Below, piece by piece: positions 4,901 to 6,715 of a DNA stretch of 6,715 bases. Each line of letters opens with the position of its first letter. Within the stretch, counting starts at the first letter, position 1. Origin of the DNA: Promethearchaeota archaeon (GTDB lineage Archaea > Asgardarchaeota > Lokiarchaeia > Sigynarchaeales > SOKP01). Position numbers and translations under genes: made by a program. The notes beneath the pieces are model-generated. The model made no database searches and had not been told where the DNA came from. It was given only the letters and a program-made list of their open reading frames with translations. The stretch spans positions 1 through 6,715 of the forward strand of contig JAEOUI010000430.1 in NCBI GenBank assembly GCA_016839425.1. Reading direction: 5' to 3'.

Positions 4901-6328
4901 ATGACAACAAACATGTTTGGTACGGCAGGAATAAGGAGAGTATTTCAAAACTATAGTGAATCTGATGTTATGTTTACACCCCACATGTCCTTGGATGTAG
5001 GTTTAGCTCTTGGAACATATTTAGGAGGCGTCGGGACCATCGTTATTGGCAAGGATATTAGGATGTCAGCATTACCCATCGAACACTCTTTAATCGCAGG
5101 ATGCGTGAGTGCTGGATGTAAAGTTGTTACCTTAGGTATCGTAACTACCCCTACTTTAGCCATGTCCCTTAGATATCTTAGAGCTGATGCGGGAGTCATG
5201 ATCACTGCGTCCCATAACACTCCAGAATATATTGGCTTGAAACTATGGAATCCTTCTGGTTTGGGGTTTACTCCAGAACAGGAAGAAGAAATAGAACGAA
5301 TTTATACAGATAAGTGTTTTATTAACACTCAATGGGACGAGATTGGCAAGATCACTCATGTGAACGACATCAACGATACTCACATATTAGACATTACCAA
5401 GCGCATTAAATTCGACGGTTGTAAGCTTAATGTTATCGTTGACCCTGGAAACGGTTCAAGCTGCGAGATCGTACCAAAATTGTTAGGTACCTACGATGTG
5501 AATGTCACCACGCTTAATGCTCAGATGGACGGAAGATTTCCAGGTAGATTTTCAGAACCAAGCGAGAAAAACTTAAAAAAAATATCTCAATTTTTAAGAA
5601 TATCCGATCAAAAGGACGTAGGAATCGCATTAGATGGAGACGCAGATAGGGTAATTTTCCTTGATGAATTTGGAGAAATTGTTGACCCCATACGTCTACT
5701 AGCCCTCTTAGCAAAAGATTATCTTGAGAAATACAGGTCCAAAATAAAAAAAGAGGATTTAAAAGTCGTCACGCCTATTAATTCTTCTAGTTTATTAGAA
5801 GATATTTTAACACCATTAGGTTGTCAAATTATTAGAACCGAAGTAGGAGATATAAAAGTTGCCTGCGCCTTGAAAGAAAATGGGGGATTCTTAGGTGGTG
5901 AGAACTCAGGAACTTATATATGGCCACGATATCACTACGGCCCAGATTCAATAGTAACAATAGCAACTATATTGCAAATGCTTTGCGAAACAGAACAAAC
6001 ATTAGGAGAGCTCTTAAAAGACATTCCAGAATACCCCTTTTATCGAAAAGCCATCAAGTTAAAACGAGACATCCCCTTTAATGAAGAAGTAAATAAAAAA
6101 ATTATTGAAGAAATGAATTCTACATTCGAATATCTTGGAAAAAAAATAATTAATATTAATAGAATGGACGGTTGCCGTTTTGATTATGAGGGTGGTTGGG
6201 TATTAATACGGCGCTCGGGTACTAGTCCATACTTGAGGATTTCGGGAGAATCGACACAATCGATGGAAAAATCGATGGAAATGGTCAAAATTTGCGAACG
6301 GAAAATGCAAAAATTAGATTTGATTTAA
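4901..6328 (+). CDS. Phosphohexomutase (phosphoglucomutase / phosphomannomutase / GlmM superfamily)
   Basis: A cytoplasmic alpha-D-phosphohexomutase that moves phosphate between C1 and C6 of a hexose phosphate, feeding nucleotide-sugar synthesis. At 475 residues it is full length and all four domains are marked. The N-terminal FGTAGIRR is at 6-13. The active-site loop TASHN (102-106) carries the phosphoserine Ser104. The metal loop DGDADR (245-250) has Asp245, 247 and 249 binding Mg. The sugar-specificity loop GGENSGTYIWP is at 332-342, and the phosphate-binding loop RRSGTSPYLRISGE at 437-450. TEVGD (313-317) is also conserved. The specificity loop reads GENSGT, not the GEMSGH or GEQSGH of well-studied PMM/PGM and GlmM enzymes, so the substrate (glucose, mannose or glucosamine phosphate) is not settled. 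The ATG at 4901 is chosen; Met5 (4913) would place the family motif nearer the start and remains possible. AGG at 4886-4888 is a weak ribosome site. It stands alone behind a long structured gap. Confidence 0.92.
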   Translation: MTTNMFGTAGIRRVFQNYSESDVMFTPHMSLDVGLALGTYLGGVGTIVIGKDIRMSALPIEHSLIAGCVSAGCKVVTLGIVTTPTLAMSLRYLRADAGVMITASHNTPEYIGLKLWNPSGLGFTPEQEEEIERIYTDKCFINTQWDEIGKITHVNDINDTHILDITKRIKFDGCKLNVIVDPGNGSSCEIVPKLLGTYDVNVTTLNAQMDGRFPGRFSEPSEKNLKKISQFLRISDQKDVGIALDGDADRVIFLDEFGEIVDPIRLLALLAKDYLEKYRSKIKKEDLKVVTPINSSSLLEDILTPLGCQIIRTEVGDIKVACALKENGGFLGGENSGTYIWPRYHYGPDSIVTIATILQMLCETEQTLGELLKDIPEYPFYRKAIKLKRDIPFNEEVNKKIIEEMNSTFEYLGKKIININRMDGCRFDYEGGWVLIRRSGTSPYLRISGESTQSMEKSMEMVKICERKMQKLDLI

Positions 6329-6346
6329 ATTTCATCTAAAATTGAA

Positions 6347-6356
6347 TTTATTTTTT
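6347..6356 (+). terminator. T-rich tract after the phosphohexomutase
   Basis: TTTATTTTTT lies 19 bases after the stop codon and overlaps the stop and last codons of the convergent minus-strand gene. It is a plausible T-tract terminator for the plus-strand transcript. Confidence 0.4.
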
Positions 6357-6584
6357 CGAATTTAAAGCAGGAATATATTTTTCTTCGCAAATTTGTATTA
6401 ATTTATTCTTGTGTTCTATCATTTTTTGAGCGATTTCGGGATCAGCTAACATTTTCCTTTGAATTTCATCTGCCCTATCCCATAAATAAAATGGAGCCTT
6501 TTCAAAGGGCACTTTTTCCTTAAACTCTTTGTACCATTCTTCTGGTAACTTGTTTTCCAATTCCATATCGAGCATTTTTGCCAT
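6348..6584 (-). CDS. Small hypothetical protein, 5' end possibly lost at a sequence junction
   Basis: From the ATG at 6584 the product is 78 residues, charged and probably helical, with no recognised family. Landmarks are LPEEWYKEFKEKVPFEKAPF (13-32), LWDRADEIQRKMLADPEIAQ (34-53) and KNKLIQICEEKYIPALNSKK at the end. There is no signal or membrane segment. It is convergent with the phosphohexomutase, 19 bases apart. No ribosome site precedes the ATG, and the frame stays open upstream, reading ...RAWALIM, into the GC-rich tail until a TAA at 6702-6704, with no ATG, GTG or TTG on the way. The native coding sequence may therefore have continued upstream and been cut off at the composition break near 6590. 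The coding frame is believable; start and function are uncertain. Confidence 0.6.
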   Translation of the reverse strand: MAKMLDMELENKLPEEWYKEFKEKVPFEKAPFYLWDRADEIQRKMLADPEIAQKMIEHKNKLIQICEEKYIPALNSKK

Positions 6585-6590
6585 AATAAG

Positions 6591-6715
6591 CGCCCAAGCT
6601 CTTGGGACCTGCGCCTGCGTAGAGGGCCCCCCGCCGCAAGCCGGCGCCCGGGGGGGTCCTGAGTCTGGTGCGGCCGGTGTGGTGGTGGGTGGGAGGTGTG
6701 GTTAGGCCGTTGTGG
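6591..6715. other. Abrupt GC-rich tail, probable chimeric contig end
   Basis: From about 6591 the sequence changes from AT-rich to roughly 74% G+C (80% over 6601-6660). It contains CCCCCCGCCG paired to CGGCG...GGGGGG, then a G/T-rich plus strand (GTGGTGGTGGGTGGGAGG). A small dyad, CCCAAG-CT-CTTGGG (6593-6606), sits at the break. There is no long open frame with a start codon, no tRNA T-arm motif and no recognised rRNA segment. The composition resembles a high-GC organism such as an actinobacterium, so a misjoin or contaminating end is the simplest reading. A stable structured RNA is the alternative. Confidence 0.6.
6601..6663 (+). repeat. Strong nested hairpin in the GC-rich tail
   Basis: CTTGGGACC (6601-6609) pairs with GGTCCTGAG (6655-6663) over nine positions, two of them G-U. 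Inside, CCCCC (6627-6631) can pair with the G-run at 6650-6656, and CGCCG (6632-6636) pairs with CGGCG (6642-6646) around the loop CAAGC. The outer stem and the inner C-run compete partly for the same G residues (6655-6656). It looks like a rho-independent-type terminator stem from a high-GC bacterium or part of a structured RNA. Confidence 0.5.

Noticed and set aside
4951..5714. Two minus-strand frames (89 and 66 codons) inside the phosphohexomutase gene
   Set aside because: They lie opposite the catalytic serine and metal-binding loops of the sense gene; antisense shadows.
6591..6715. SRP RNA, RNase P RNA, tRNA or rRNA end in the GC-rich tail
   Set aside because: None of the conserved words I would look for (SRP helix 8 GGAAG/AGCAG elements, a tRNA GGTTCGA T-arm, rRNA core segments) is visible. 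A computed search is still worthwhile.
1..6715. CRISPR array, insertion sequence, prophage or defence operon
   Set aside because: No regularly spaced repeats, transposase, integrase, terminal repeats or recognisable defence proteins are present.

Overview
This window looks like part of a metagenome-assembled contig from an archaeon, most likely an Asgard (Lokiarchaeia-like) lineage. The whole window except its last ~125 bases is AT-rich. The DNA glycosylase is of the archaeal Ogg2 type. TATA-box-like elements sit at archaeal distances from several starts. One gene has a textbook archaeal ribosome binding site (AGGTGAG, matching a UCACCUCC-type 16S tail). The Asgard assignment is an inference from protein style and composition; no marker gene is present to prove it.

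Layout from left to right. A minus-strand membrane protein runs off the left edge (1-159). A minus-strand Ogg2-type 8-oxoguanine DNA glycosylase/lyase follows (274-903). It is divergent from a plus-strand PfkB-family kinase most like bacterial-type adenosine kinase (1027-2025). The 123-base gap between the two starts holds back-to-back TATA-like elements and a 7+3+7 inverted repeat. After a 377-base gap with an apparently unassigned TATA box comes a plus-strand protein with an N-terminal ribbon-helix-helix-like fold and a large unrecognised C-terminal part (2403-3458). Then come a small acidic plus-strand hypothetical (3642-3977) and a small minus-strand hypothetical with the strong ribosome binding site (4128-4379).

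A ~520-base gap (4380-4900) is the most structured noncoding stretch. It holds a long imperfect inverted repeat with two mutually exclusive pairings, six T-tracts phased at about one helical turn, and a recurring TCATTTAT word. Downstream is a complete alpha-D-phosphohexomutase (phosphoglucomutase/phosphomannomutase/GlmM superfamily, 4901-6328). It converges, 19 bases apart, on a small minus-strand hypothetical (6348-6584).

The last ~125 bases switch abruptly to about 74% G+C, with strong hairpin and G-quadruplex potential. This is either a chimeric or misassembled contig end, or a structured GC-rich RNA; I lean towards the former. The minus-strand gene next to it may therefore have lost its true 5' end.

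The recognisable genes are housekeeping (oxidised-base repair, purine nucleoside salvage, sugar-phosphate isomerisation) and do not form one pathway. No CRISPR array, tRNA, rRNA, transposase or defence operon is visible. The least explained items are the ribbon-helix-helix protein, the three small hypotheticals and the 4588-4736 element.
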